Origin: Aeromonas finlandensis
GTDB taxonomy: Bacteria; Pseudomonadota; Gammaproteobacteria; Enterobacterales; Aeromonadaceae
Direction: 5' to 3'
DNA length: 64,000 bases
Assembly: GCF_000764645.1 (NCBI RefSeq)
Contig: NZ_JRGK01000052.1
Location: forward strand, 1-64,000
Under the pieces are notes generated by a model, which was not told where the DNA came from, searched no databases, and saw only the letters and a list, made by a program, of their open reading frames with translations. The first letter of the stretch is position 1; each line of letters begins with the position of its first letter. The translations under genes and the position numbers were made by a program. Positions 8,246-17,719 of the stretch are shown one piece after another.

Positions 8246-10340
8246 ATCCGCGCGTCGGCAACCGCTGGCCAAAGTGGCGCTGCAAACACGCTCTCAGCCG
8301 CGACAAGGTAATGGGTTTGGCGAGAAAATCATCCATCCCCTGTGCCAGACAACACGCCTTGTCCTCCGCCATCGCATTGGCCGTCAATGCAATGATGGGC
8401 ATGGTGCACCCCAGCTCCCGCAAGCGCCGGGTGGCCTCCAGCCCGTCCATCAGGGGCATCCGCATATCCATCAGGATCAGATCCGGTTGCTGTTCATCCA
8501 CCTGTGCCAGCGCTTCCAGACCATTGGCAGCAAGGCGCACCTTGATCACCAGTTTTTGCAGCATCAGCGACACCACCAGCTGGTTGACCGGACTATCCTC
8601 CACCACCAGCACGTCCAGTGGCAGTAAAGGTGGTTCCATCTCTTCCCGCTGAGGTTGGCAATGGCAAGGCAGCGCCATGCCGGGGAGTTCAAACCAGAAG
8701 CGGCTCCCCTTGCCCGGCTCACTCTCTAGCCGGATCTCGCCTCCCATCAAGGCAACCAGCCGCTTGCTGATGGCAAGGCCAAGACCGGTCCCGGAAAAGC
8801 GGCGAGTCGCCGAGTTGTCGACTTGAGAGAAGGGCTCAAACAACAGCGCCTGATCAGCATCGGCAATACCGATACCTGTGTCAGAGACCGATATCCGCAA
8901 CTTCTCATCCTGCCAGCCAAGGTGCAGCGTCACCTCTCCCTGCTCGGTAAACTTGAGGGCGTTATCCAGAAGATTGCCCATCACCTGCGACAGACGCATC
9001 GGATCCCCTTGCAGCTCCTGGGGGACGGACTCATCGATCCGATAAACCAGCGCAATCCCCTTGGCTGTAGCCCGTGCCTGCAGCGGCTCAACCAGAGACT
9101 GGCATAACTGGATTGGCTGCAGGGTCTCGCAGTGAAACACCAGGGTTTGCGACTCGATTTTCGAAAAGTCGAGTACGTCATCGATGATGGTTTGCAGCAA
9201 TCTGGCCGAGTGGGTGGCATGACGCAACAAGCTCTGCTGCTCCGGCGCCAGCTCGGCATGCAGCACCAGATCAAGCATCCCCAGCACCGCATTCATGGGT
9301 GAGCGGATCTCGTGAGTCATCATGGCAAGAAACTGGGACTTGGCGCGGTTAGCCGCTTCGGCTTCATCCCGTGCCCGCGCCAGCTCTTCTTCACGACGGA
9401 TCTGGGTGCTGATATCCCGCGCGGTACCGCGATACCCGATGAAGCTGCCACCATGATCAAAACAGGGCTCGGCGCTCACCTCCATCCAGCAGGGGCCATT
9501 GAGCAGCGCAACCTGCATGCGGACTCCGCGCACCGGCCTGCGCTGTGCCAGCAGCTTGAGATAAGCCTGTGACTCGGCACTCTGCTTGTTGCAAACATAG
9601 TCATAGAGGGTCGGCCGGGTTGCCAACGCCGTCATCTCATCGAGGTATCCCGGCTCGGACGCATAGCTGAGCCGATGTTCGGCATCGGTCTCCCAGAACC
9701 AGTCGGAAGCCATGGCGGCGAAACTGCGAAAACGGCGTTCGCTGGCCTGCAGGGCCTCGGTTTTTACCTCAACCTGCTCCTGCAAGCGGGCCCGATAGGT
9801 GATGTTGACCAACGCTTGCGAAATAAGTGGGCGACACCGTTGCATGGCCGCCTTGCTGGTAAGGTCGAAAGTGCCCGCCTGTGAATGGCGGCAGATGATG
9901 GCAGCGGTAAAGCCGGGGGCCTGCAATCCGGTCAACATCAGGCTGGCCCAACCGGGTTCACCCGCCAGCGGTGCCAGCTCTGGCAACTGGGCGGGGTCAT
10001 AGATCACCAGCGTCTCTCCGGCGACGGCTCGGCCAAAGGCCGAAGTCATAAACCAGCGGCGGCCGCACTGACCCGGCTCGGTGCTGAGATGGGTGATCCC
10101 CTGACCACCTTCCCAGGCCACCACATCGGCATGTTCAAAGCCGATAAAGGGTTTGAGTACCTGGATAAGGCTCTCCAGTACCTGCTCCAGCGTCTTGGCA
10201 TCGGCCAGAGTAGCAACCCCGCCCAACAGGGTCTGGGACTCATGACGGTACTTTGCCTCACGCTCACGACAGCGCATGAGATCGACCAGGCTGGTCTGCA
10301 ATTTGTCGCTGAGGGCTTCCAGTTCACTGTTGCCAATCAT
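8244..10340 (-). CDS. Hybrid sensor histidine kinase/response regulator (NahK-like)
   Basis: 698-residue cytoplasmic hybrid kinase with no membrane segment. Order: N-terminal coiled coil and GAF-like region (about 1-190), PAS domain (about 200-310, DWFWETDAEHRLSYASEPG), HisKA with phospho-acceptor His343 in MMTHEIRSPMNAVLG, HATPase_c (SDTGIGIADADQ, GTGLGLAISK) and a C-terminal receiver domain (DVLVVEDSPVNQLVV; acceptor in LILMDMRMPLMDG). It follows the FIST gene by 31 bases on the same strand. A FIST protein next to a soluble hybrid kinase is the arrangement of the nitric-oxide sensor NosP and its kinase NahK/VpsS, so I infer FIST-controlled autophosphorylation and transfer to a separate Hpt protein. 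Confidence 0.85.
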   Translation of the reverse strand: MIGNSELEALSDKLQTSLVDLMRCREREAKYRHESQTLLGGVATLADAKTLEQVLESLIQVLKPFIGFEHADVVAWEGGQGITHLSTEPGQCGRRWFMTSAFGRAVAGETLVIYDPAQLPELAPLAGEPGWASLMLTGLQAPGFTAAIICRHSQAGTFDLTSKAAMQRCRPLISQALVNITYRARLQEQVEVKTEALQASERRFRSFAAMASDWFWETDAEHRLSYASEPGYLDEMTALATRPTLYDYVCNKQSAESQAYLKLLAQRRPVRGVRMQVALLNGPCWMEVSAEPCFDHGGSFIGYRGTARDISTQIRREEELARARDEAEAANRAKSQFLAMMTHEIRSPMNAVLGMLDLVLHAELAPEQQSLLRHATHSARLLQTIIDDVLDFSKIESQTLVFHCETLQPIQLCQSLVEPLQARATAKGIALVYRIDESVPQELQGDPMRLSQVMGNLLDNALKFTEQGEVTLHLGWQDEKLRISVSDTGIGIADADQALLFEPFSQVDNSATRRFSGTGLGLAISKRLVALMGGEIRLESEPGKGSRFWFELPGMALPCHCQPQREEMEPPLLPLDVLVVEDSPVNQLVVSLMLQKLVIKVRLAANGLEALAQVDEQQPDLILMDMRMPLMDGLEATRRLRELGCTMPIIALTANAMAEDKACCLAQGMDDFLAKPITLSRLRACLQRHFGQRLPTRG

Positions 10341-10371
10341 CTTGTTGCCTGCTCTGTTATGTTCTGCCGAC

Positions 10372-11556
10372 TCAAGGGGTCAGGAAAATCACGCTCGACA
10401 CCATCAGGTTACCGTGGGCCAGCTCGCCATTGGGCAGCCGTCCCTGCTCACCGAACGTAAAAGGGGTGATAAAGGGGATCTTGCCGAGACGAGCCTGGCT
10501 CTGCTCAACAAACTGGCACAACATATCGCCAAGGGCCAAACGGCAACCAGCACAAAAGATGATGAGGGCACCGATCGGTTGCAACTCGGCATCGACGCCA
10601 TAGGCCGGTTCAATCCGGATGGCATTGAGGCTGCGCTGCAACAGCCCCTCCTGACTGCTATACATCAGCAGCAACCGTTCCCCTTGCACCACATCGGTAA
10701 AAAGTCGCAAGCCCCCCTGCTCAGTCACCGCCTCGGGATGGGAAAGCTTGTAGTAGGGAATGCCATCCAGCATGCCCACTTGGCGGGCCAGCGGGGTCAG
10801 GGTCGTCTCCCGCAAAATGGCGCCAGCCGACCAGGGCTGCTCACGCCCGCACCAGCGGGCATAGACCTCGGCAGCGGGCTGGTGATCGATGGTAAGCACC
10901 TCGCGCCCGTCGCAGGCGGTGATCTCGCCGCTGAACTCGGCAGGGATGTAACCAGAGTGAAACTGGAACGCCAACTGACACTCCGGATAGAGTACTGCCA
11001 GCACAATGCCGTCTGAACAGACCTCTTCATCCCAACACAGTTGCCACTCGCCACTCACGCTATTGTCGGCCGCAGATCCGCCGACCACCGGCACCGAGGC
11101 ACCCAGTTCGGCTTCGATGCCAGCCAGCAGCCCCTCCTCTTCGCCGGGACTGGCGTGAAACAGGATCAACTGGGGCAGCTCGCCAGGTCGGCCGCAATCG
11201 CTCATGGCGCTGCGCAGCAACTGACGCACATCCACCCCATCGCCGCTTGCACCGGCTACCCCGAAGGCCCCTTTCTCGTCATAAAGGGCTGCCACCGCCA
11301 ACCCATATCCGTCTCTGGCATGGTGACCCATCTCGGTCATCACGCCGCCACAGGAGCTGCACCCGAGCAATCGGGTCGTCGGGAACTGGTGTTTGAGCGC
11401 TTCGCGCAGTATCGCGCCGTCATGAGCTTGGGTAAAATAGACCAGCAACAGGGAGGGAGCCTGAATGGCATGGTGGCGCAAACGCGCACAGATATCTTGG
11501 GCCGCCAGCGATGAACTTTCAGCGAGGGAGTGAACGGTCAGAAATTTCAACACCAT
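10372..11556 (-). CDS. FIST-domain sensor protein (NosP-like)
   Basis: 394 residues with a FIST N domain (LLVYFTQAHDGAILREALKHQFP, TRLLGCSSCGGVMTEMG, VPVVGGSAADN) and FIST_C domain (YARWCG, plus a C-terminal FCAGCRLALGDM and EQGRLPNGE). FIST proteins are sensory inputs for signal transduction; several bind haem and sense NO (NosP). First gene of a two-gene operon with the hybrid kinase. The ribosome-binding AAGGAG lies so close to the ATG at 11556 that an in-frame GTG or TTG three to six bases in may be the true start. Haem binding is inferred from context and cannot be read from the sequence. Confidence 0.85.
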   Translation of the reverse strand: MVLKFLTVHSLAESSSLAAQDICARLRHHAIQAPSLLLVYFTQAHDGAILREALKHQFPTTRLLGCSSCGGVMTEMGHHARDGYGLAVAALYDEKGAFGVAGASGDGVDVRQLLRSAMSDCGRPGELPQLILFHASPGEEEGLLAGIEAELGASVPVVGGSAADNSVSGEWQLCWDEEVCSDGIVLAVLYPECQLAFQFHSGYIPAEFSGEITACDGREVLTIDHQPAAEVYARWCGREQPWSAGAILRETTLTPLARQVGMLDGIPYYKLSHPEAVTEQGGLRLFTDVVQGERLLLMYSSQEGLLQRSLNAIRIEPAYGVDAELQPIGALIIFCAGCRLALGDMLCQFVEQSQARLGKIPFITPFTFGEQGRLPNGELAHGNLMVSSVIFLTP

Positions 11557-11669
11557 CTCCTTGTTTTATCGGATAGCGGTCGCAAGCAAAAATCATACCT
11601 TTATCAAACAATTATCTCGCTTCACTTGCTAACATAGCTGTCAACTGAGCCCAATTACAGGACGCCCAT

Positions 11670-12584
11670 ATGTGGCAAAAAAACATCAATGACTTCGATC
11701 GGGTCGTTGCCATCGGTGGTGGCCACGGCATGGGTCGAGTGCTGTCGTCCCTCTCGTTTCTCGGTCAACGACTCACCGGCATTGTCACCACTACAGATGA
11801 TGGCGGCTCAACCGGACGCCTGCGCAAGAGTCAGGAGTGCATCGCCTGGGGCGATCTGCGCAACTGCCTGAACCAGCTGGTGACCGATCCCAGCATCGGT
11901 AGTCTGTTGTTCGAGTACCGCTTCGCCGGCAAAGGCGAGCTGGCGGGCCACAACCTCGGCAACCTGATGCTGCTGGCGCTCGATAATCTCTGTGTCCGTC
12001 CTCTTGATGCTATCAAGCTGATCAGTGACATGCTCAAAATCGAGTCACAATTGCTACCCATGTCTGAATTTCCTACCGACCTCTGTGCCCATATGGAGTG
12101 TGGCACCCAGATCCTGGGCGAGGTCTCCATCGATCAACTGACAACGCCGCCTCTTTCCCTCGGCCTGATGCCGGAGGTGCAAGCCACCCGGGAAGCGGTG
12201 CTGGCACTGCAACAGGCAGACATGATCATTCTGGGACCAGGCAGTTTTCTCACCTCCATCATGCCACCACTGCTGCTGGCCGAGATCGCTCAGGCCATCA
12301 ACGAGAGCAGCGCCATGCTGGTCTTCGTCTGCAATCTGGTGGCGGAAAACGGCCCCGCCAGCCAGCTGGATCTTATGAGTCAGTGTCGCTGGCTGGAGTC
12401 CCGGGTCGGTCAGGGTCGGCTGGATGCCATCCTGGCACCCCAGGGTGCGGGTGATGCGGGGGCCTGGCAAGGGCGATTGATCGAAGCCGAGCTGGGTGAA
12501 CTTGAGCTGCCCCATCGGCACGATCGGTTGAAGCTGAAACTGGCGCTGGACAGGATCATCCAGCAACTGCTTAACCAGCGTTAG
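11670..12584 (+). CDS. ybhK: YbhK/YvcK family gluconeogenesis-factor-like protein
   Basis: 304-residue member of the CofD/YvcK family, which binds nucleotide-sugars and in Gram-positives supports growth on gluconeogenic carbon and cell-wall balance. Seen are the glycine-rich VVAIGGGHGMGRVLSSL, the family motif TTTDDGGSTGRLR, GDLRNCL, and LGPGSFLTSIMPPLL. Length equals E. coli YbhK (302), a gene that lies next to moaA in E. coli; here the two are only about 7 kb apart. It is divergent from the FIST gene over 113 bases. Role in this organism is not established. Confidence 0.92.
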   Translation: MWQKNINDFDRVVAIGGGHGMGRVLSSLSFLGQRLTGIVTTTDDGGSTGRLRKSQECIAWGDLRNCLNQLVTDPSIGSLLFEYRFAGKGELAGHNLGNLMLLALDNLCVRPLDAIKLISDMLKIESQLLPMSEFPTDLCAHMECGTQILGEVSIDQLTTPPLSLGLMPEVQATREAVLALQQADMIILGPGSFLTSIMPPLLLAEIAQAINESSAMLVFVCNLVAENGPASQLDLMSQCRWLESRVGQGRLDAILAPQGAGDAGAWQGRLIEAELGELELPHRHDRLKLKLALDRIIQQLLNQR

Positions 12585-12627
12585 GCAACGGCCACGGCGC
12601 CCCGGCATCCCTGCATGGCGCCGCTAC

Positions 12628-12963
12628 TTACTGATAATCGGCAAGAAACGCGAGCACTTGGGGCAAGGAGAGTTCCAGCAGTTGCAGCTGACGCTCTGCC
12701 TCGGCCACATCCGCCTGCTTGCAAGCCATCTCCAGCGCCATCACCTGTTGGTAGCTCGGGACTGCGCCGTAGCTGCCACAGGATGATTTCATGCTGTGAG
12801 CCACCCGGGCTAGCGCTTCCCACTCCCCCTGCTCGTAAAGGGGTCTGAGCTGGCTCAACTGCTCACCCACCTCTTCGATAAACACTGCGATGACCACCGG
12901 CAACATCTCCTGCCCGATATCATCGGCCAACTGCTGCAACACCTTGCGATCCACCCACTCCAT
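12628..12963 (-). CDS. Hpt-domain phosphotransfer protein
   Basis: 111-residue single-domain histidine phosphotransfer protein. The acceptor histidine is in RVAHSMKSSCGSYGAVPSYQQ, in the usual four-helix-bundle context. It lies 1 kb from the hybrid kinase, which has a receiver but no Hpt of its own, so it is a natural next relay step (as HptB for NahK in Pseudomonas or LuxU for VpsS in Vibrio). The partner assignment is inference from proximity and domain complementarity. Confidence 0.9.
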   Translation of the reverse strand: MEWVDRKVLQQLADDIGQEMLPVVIAVFIEEVGEQLSQLRPLYEQGEWEALARVAHSMKSSCGSYGAVPSYQQVMALEMACKQADVAEAERQLQLLELSLPQVLAFLADYQ

Positions 12964-13254
12964 GCGAGGCCCTCCAGAAAGGTATTCAAACAGACCATAC
13001 TATAGATAGTTTTCGGCGTCGTGCCTCATGGCCAAGCGGTGATGAACCATCCGATTGGGCGGCTCAGGGGATAAACTGGCAAAAAATGTGATCAGTATCG
13101 AATTAGCGACGCAGAAACGTCCGTCAAGACAACAACTTGATTGCCACCAATTAACAATTGATCAACACTCAATCCCGTCAGAGTGATGATGCTCAGCAAC
13201 ACCTCTCATCCCTTTTTGCCTTTTATGGCTGCTGCGAAGAACCAGGGTAGGAAT
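12964..13254. other. Intergenic region, possible small transcript
   Basis: 290 bases between the Hpt gene and the end of yafJ. The right half reads as AT-rich, pyrimidine-rich sequence ending in a strong plus-strand terminator although no recognised plus-strand gene lies immediately upstream (ybhK ends 660 bases earlier). An ATG-ATG-ATG run at 13183 opens a short frame into the terminator. A small RNA or short peptide gene is possible; no known family is recognised. Confidence 0.35.
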
Positions 13255-13272
13255 CTACCCTGGTATTTTTTT
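13241..13272 (+). terminator. Strong plus-strand terminator without an assigned gene
   Basis: Perfect 10-bp stem ACCAGGGTAG / CTACCCTGGT with loop GAAT, followed by A and seven T residues on the plus strand. It overlaps the last codons of the convergent yafJ, whose own strand has no T tract after the stem. Confidence 0.8.
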
Positions 13273-14064
13273 ATCTCGCTCAGGCACGCCCTGATTGGTC
13301 GTCACCCGCTCCCCCATACGGAACAGATTAAATTCGCCGGGTGCCATTTTGACCCAGTTCTCATTGCCGGTCAGCGGACGGGTGGTGATCAGGGTTACCA
13401 CATCGTTGGGAGTGGTCTCGCTCTGAAAGTCGATCACTACCTCCTCATCCAGCAGGCTCGCCTCGCCAAAGGGCGCACAGCGGGTCAGCCAGTGCAGGTT
13501 GTTGGTACAGTAGCTCATCACATACTCCCCGTCCGAGAGCAGCATGTTGAACACCCCGAACGCTCTGAGCTCGTCACACAGGGTGGCGAGATAGCGAAAC
13601 ATGGCGGGAAAGTTGGCAGGACGCTTGGGATATTTTTGCTCCAGCCGATCGAGCAGCCAGCAGAAGGCGTGTTCGCTGTCGGTATCCCCCACCGGACGGT
13701 GACGGCCGGTTGGCAGCTTCTTGTAGCCGGTCAGCTGACCGTTGTGGGCAAAGGTCCAGTAACGACCCCACAGCTCACGGGTAAAGGGGTGGGTATTTTC
13801 CAGTGACACGCAGCCACGGTTGGCCTGCCGAATGTGGCTGACCACGGCGCAACTCTTGATGGGCAGCGCCTGTACCAGTCTGGCGATGGGAGATTGGGCG
13901 CTGGGCTCGGGATCCTTGAAGGTGCGAAAGCCCTTCCCCTCGTAGAAGGTAATCCCCCAGCCATCCTTGTGGGGCCCTGTCTTGCCGCCGCGCAGCATCA
14001 ACCCGGTAAAGCTGAAGCAGATATCGGTCGGCACATTGGCACTCATGCCGAGCAGTTCGCACAT
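13255..14064 (-). CDS. yafJ: YafJ, class II glutamine amidotransferase family protein
   Basis: 269 residues. The N-terminal nucleophile is Cys2 (MCELLGMSAN), with the class II GATase signatures GWGITFYEG, SHIRQANRG and TFAHNGQL. Members hydrolyse glutamine, but the acceptor reaction of YafJ is not known. Order yafJ next to gmhA and fadE is the same as in E. coli, supporting orthology. The stop lies inside the inverted repeat described at 13241. Confidence 0.92.
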   Translation of the reverse strand: MCELLGMSANVPTDICFSFTGLMLRGGKTGPHKDGWGITFYEGKGFRTFKDPEPSAQSPIARLVQALPIKSCAVVSHIRQANRGCVSLENTHPFTRELWGRYWTFAHNGQLTGYKKLPTGRHRPVGDTDSEHAFCWLLDRLEQKYPKRPANFPAMFRYLATLCDELRAFGVFNMLLSDGEYVMSYCTNNLHWLTRCAPFGEASLLDEEVVIDFQSETTPNDVVTLITTRPLTGNENWVKMAPGEFNLFRMGERVTTNQGVPERDKKIPG

Positions 14065-14228
14065 ATCCGGCAGACTCCTTTCATGATTTGGCTTGTGTCA
14101 TGTTCGACCAGTACTCTGGTTCGACAGACAGCAGGGGAAGATGCAATCCCTTCCCCTGTGACTGGCAGCAACCGGTCGATGGCAAACCATGCAACCTGTG
14201 ATGCCCTTGTCTGGTAGCGACAGCCTGA

Positions 14229-14807
14229 TTACTTGGCCATCTCTTTTTCGACCAGCTGGATCAGGATGTGGATCACCTTGATGTGCACTTCCTGAATACG
14301 GTCGGCATAGCCAAAGTGCGGCACCCGGATCTCGACATCCGCCAGACCCGCCATCTTGCCGCCATCCTTACCGGTCAGGGCGATCACTTTCATGCCTTTG
14401 GCGCGGGCAGCGTCAATCGCTTTCAGGATGTTGCCGGAGTTGCCGCTGGTAGAGATGCCAAGCAGCACGTCGCCACGGCGGCCGACCGCTTCTACATAAC
14501 GGGAGAAGACATAGTCGTAGCCAAAGTCGTTGGAGACGCAGGAGAGGTGGCTCGGATCGGAGATGGCGATACCGGCATAACCCGGACGGTTTTCGCGATA
14601 ACGGCCGGTCAGCTCTTCGGCAAAGTGCATGGCGTCACAGTGGGAACCACCGTTACCACAAGAAAGCACCTTGCCCTCTTCTTTGAAAGAGTCAGCCAGC
14701 AGTTTGGCGGCCGCTTCGATGTTTTTCAGGTTCTGCTCATCAGCCAGGAAGGCCTGCAGCACGCTGGCAGCTTCGGTCAGTTCATTGCGGATCAATTCTT
14801 GGTACAT
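14229..14807 (-). CDS. gmhA: GmhA, sedoheptulose-7-phosphate isomerase
   Basis: 192-residue cytosolic isomerase making D-glycero-D-manno-heptose 7-phosphate, the first step of ADP-heptose synthesis for the lipopolysaccharide inner core. SIS-fold signatures [25 protein letters not shown] and [17 protein letters not shown] are present, and the C-terminus [24 protein letters not shown] is nearly identical to E. coli. GGAAGAG precedes the ATG. Divergent from fadE. Confidence 0.98.
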   Translation of the reverse strand: MYQELIRNELTEAASVLQAFLADEQNLKNIEAAAKLLADSFKEEGKVLSCGNGGSHCDAMHFAEELTGRYRENRPGYAGIAISDPSHLSCVSNDFGYDYVFSRYVEAVGRRGDVLLGISTSGNSGNILKAIDAARAKGMKVIALTGKDGGKMAGLADVEIRVPHFGYADRIQEVHIKVIHILIQLVEKEMAK

Positions 14808-15021
14808 GATGTCTCTTCCACTGTTTTAATGTGCTTGTAGCTCGCGGCTATTCTCGCACAAGCCAATCGCGGAGTCGCCCCCCTGCCAGCGACTCCACCA
14901 GCCCGCCACTCCCCGAACAGGGAGCGAGCCGTGAGCGTTATGTGGATCACAGAGAGAAGGTAATGAAGATGTAAACAGCTTGATAACTTTGTGCGTATGA
15001 ATTACAACAGGGGCCATATCC

Positions 15022-15038
15022 AACAGGTCAGACCTCTG
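15022..15038 (+). promoter_or_regulatory. FadR-type operator upstream of fadE
   Basis: AACAGGTCAGACCTCTG matches the core of the FadR operator (reverse-complement consensus AACAGGTCGGACCAG) with one change in the shared AACAGGTC-GACC core. It sits about 45 bases before the fadE ATG. FadR represses fatty-acid degradation genes and is released by long-chain acyl-CoA. Confidence 0.7.
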
Positions 15039-15084
15039 GATCAGTTACGCCACGTTGGCAACCTAACCACGCAAGGAGCAAGCA

Positions 15085-17541
15085 ATGACGACGACCCTCA
15101 CTCTGCTCGGGGTGATCCTGGTTATCGGAGCCCTGGCCTATCGCCGGGCATCCCTGTTCATCTCCACCCTGGTCACCGGCGCCGCCCTGGTGCTTGGCGC
15201 CATCTATGGTCATGTGCCCTTGCTGGTATGGGCGCTGTTCGCGGTGATCGCCATCCCGCTCAATCTGGTGGAATTTCGCCGCAATCAAATAACCAAGCCG
15301 CTGTTCAAGATCTACAAATCGATCATGCCGGAGATGTCCCGCACCGAAAAAGAGGCGATCGAAGCGGGTACCACCTGGTGGGAAGCCGATCTGTTCGCGG
15401 GCAACCCGAACTGGAAAAAGCTGCACGCAATCCCGGTCAGTACTCTCTCTGCCGAAGAGCAGGCCTTTATGGATGGTCCGGTCGAGGAAGTGTGCCGCAT
15501 GGTGAGCGACTGGGAAGTGACCCACGAGCGCGCGGATCTCTCCCCCGAGGTGTGGCAATACCTGAAGGAGAACAAGTTCTTCGCCATGATCATCAAGAAG
15601 AAATATGGCGGCCTCGAATTCTCTGCCTACGCCCAATCCTGCGTACTGCAAAAGCTGTGCGGCGCCAGCGCCGTGCTCGCCTCCACCGTCGGCGTGCCCA
15701 ACTCGCTGGGCCCGGGCGAACTGCTGCAGCACTATGGCACTGACGAGCAGAAAGATTACTACCTGCCCCGCTTGGCGGTCGGCAAGGAGATCCCCTGCTT
15801 CGCCCTGACCAGCCCGGAAGCGGGCTCTGATGCCGGCTCCATCCCCGACTTCGGTATCGTCTGCAAGGGTGAGTGGGAAGGCAAAGAGGTGCTCGGTATG
15901 CGCCTCACCTGGAACAAGCGCTACATCACCCTGGCACCTATCGCGACCGTCTTGGGTCTCGCCTTCAAACTGCGTGACCCGGAACACCTGCTGGGTGAAG
16001 AGGAAGAGCTCGGTATCACCTGCGCCCTGATCCCTACTCACATCAAAGGGGTTGGCATTGGTCGTCGCCACTTCCCGCTCAACGTGCCGTTCCAGAACGG
16101 CCCGACCCTGGGCAAGGATGTATTCGTCCCACTCGATTTCATCATCGGTGGCCCGGCCATGGCCGGTCAGGGCTGGCGCATGCTGGTCGAGTGTCTGTCA
16201 GTCGGTCGTGGTATCACCCTGCCCTCCAACAGCACCGGTGGCGTCAAGATGCTGGCCCTGGCGAGCGGCGCCTACAGCCGCATCCGTCGCCAGTTCAAGC
16301 TGCCCATCGGCAAGATGGAAGGGATTGAAGAGCCGCTGGCCCGCATCGGCGGCAACGCCTACATCATGGGCGCCGCAGCCAACCTGACCGTGACCGGTAT
16401 CGACCTTGGCGAGAAGCCGTCGGTCATCTCCGCCATCGTCAAATACCACCTCACCGACCGTGCCCAGAAGTGCATCATCGATGCCATGGACATCCACGGC
16501 GGCAAGGCGATCTGCATGGGCCCCAACAACTATCTGGCCCGTGGCTATCAGGGTGCCCCCATCGCCGTCACGGTGGAAGGGGCCAACATCCTGACCCGCA
16601 GCATGATCATCTACGGTCAGGGCGCCATCCGCTGCCACCCGTATGTACTGCCGGAGATGCTGGCTGCCAGCCACCCGGATAAAGAGCAGGCGCTGAAGGA
16701 TTTCGACAAGGCGGTGTTCAGCCACGTCGGCTTTGCCATCAGCAACCTGGTACGCAGCTTCTGGCTCGGTATCACCGGCGCCCGCTTTGCCTCTGCACCA
16801 TACAAGGATCAGACCAAGGGTTACTATCAGCAGCTCTCCCGCCTCTCGGCCAACCTGGCGTTCCTGTCAGACATCGCGATGGGCACCCTGGGTGGCGAGC
16901 TCAAGCGCAAGGAGCGGGTCTCCGCCCGTCTTGGCGACGTGCTGAGCCAGCTCTATCTGGCCTCCAGTGCCCTCAAGCGCTATCAGGACGAGGGACGCCA
17001 GCAGGCCGACTTGCCGCTGCTGCACTGGGCACTGCAAGATGCCATGTTCAAGGCCCAAGAGGCGATCGACGAGCTGCTGCGCAACTTCCCGAACCGCTGG
17101 ATTGGCCTTGCCCTGCGCGCCGTGGTGCTGCCGCTGGGTCGTGACCTGAACCGTCCGTGCGACAAGCTGGACCAACAGGTTGCCCGTCTGCTGCAAACCC
17201 CGAGCGAGACCCGTAGCCGCCTGGCCAAGGGTCAGTATCTGACCCGCGAAGAGGGCAACCCCTTCGGTCTGCTGGAGCAGGCGCTCGATGACGTGCTGGC
17301 CGCCGAGCCGCTGTTCGAGAAAGTCTGCAAGAGCGATGGCATCAAGCGCCCCTTCATGGCGCTGGACAAGGTGGCCGACATTGGTCTGGCTGCTGGCGTA
17401 CTGACCCAGAGCGACGCGGAGCTGCTGCGCCGCGCCGAGATCAGTCGCCTGCGCACCATCAACGTCGATGATTTTGACCCCATCGATCTGGTGGCCAACA
17501 AGAAGCTGTTTGAAGCCTCTGCTTACCATCACGCGGCCTGA
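15085..17541 (+). CDS. fadE: FadE, acyl-CoA dehydrogenase
   Basis: 818 residues (E. coli 814). FAD-dependent enzyme for the first step of each beta-oxidation cycle. The first about 60 residues form two hydrophobic segments ([15 protein letters not shown] and [24 protein letters not shown]), consistent with membrane association, followed by the acyl-CoA dehydrogenase core ([45 protein letters not shown]-type segment) and the long FadE-specific C-terminal domain (DUF1974). AAGGAG precedes the ATG. Preceded by a FadR box and followed by a terminator. Confidence 0.97.
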   Translation: MTTTLTLLGVILVIGALAYRRASLFISTLVTGAALVLGAIYGHVPLLVWALFAVIAIPLNLVEFRRNQITKPLFKIYKSIMPEMSRTEKEAIEAGTTWWEADLFAGNPNWKKLHAIPVSTLSAEEQAFMDGPVEEVCRMVSDWEVTHERADLSPEVWQYLKENKFFAMIIKKKYGGLEFSAYAQSCVLQKLCGASAVLASTVGVPNSLGPGELLQHYGTDEQKDYYLPRLAVGKEIPCFALTSPEAGSDAGSIPDFGIVCKGEWEGKEVLGMRLTWNKRYITLAPIATVLGLAFKLRDPEHLLGEEEELGITCALIPTHIKGVGIGRRHFPLNVPFQNGPTLGKDVFVPLDFIIGGPAMAGQGWRMLVECLSVGRGITLPSNSTGGVKMLALASGAYSRIRRQFKLPIGKMEGIEEPLARIGGNAYIMGAAANLTVTGIDLGEKPSVISAIVKYHLTDRAQKCIIDAMDIHGGKAICMGPNNYLARGYQGAPIAVTVEGANILTRSMIIYGQGAIRCHPYVLPEMLAASHPDKEQALKDFDKAVFSHVGFAISNLVRSFWLGITGARFASAPYKDQTKGYYQQLSRLSANLAFLSDIAMGTLGGELKRKERVSARLGDVLSQLYLASSALKRYQDEGRQQADLPLLHWALQDAMFKAQEAIDELLRNFPNRWIGLALRAVVLPLGRDLNRPCDKLDQQVARLLQTPSETRSRLAKGQYLTREEGNPFGLLEQALDDVLAAEPLFEKVCKSDGIKRPFMALDKVADIGLAAGVLTQSDAELLRRAEISRLRTINVDDFDPIDLVANKKLFEASAYHHAA

Positions 17542-17556
17542 TAACCCCCCATCGAC

Positions 17557-17583
17557 AACGCCTCCCTTGTGGAGGCGTTTTTT
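17557..17583 (+). terminator. fadE terminator
   Basis: AACGCCTCC, loop CTTGT, GGAGGCGTT and a T tract on the plus strand, starting 15 bases after the stop. Confidence 0.92.
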
Positions 17584-17719
17584 ATGTTCTGCCGCCACTA
17601 TCAGCAGCCCTACTGCCACAACCCGCTACCACAGCTCCCCCGACCAGCTGCAGCCCCCGTGTGGTCAGCCGGGAAAAAAGGCACAATAGCCGACAAATCG
17701 AATCACCAAGGAAGCCAAG

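Noticed and set aside
8116-8652. 178-codon plus-strand frame across the 3' end of the hybrid kinase
   Set aside because: Most of it is antisense to the receiver domain and a terminator lies inside it.
14935-14950. CRP site between gmhA and fadE
   Set aside because: The right half ATCACA is good but the left half matches TGTGA in only three of five positions.
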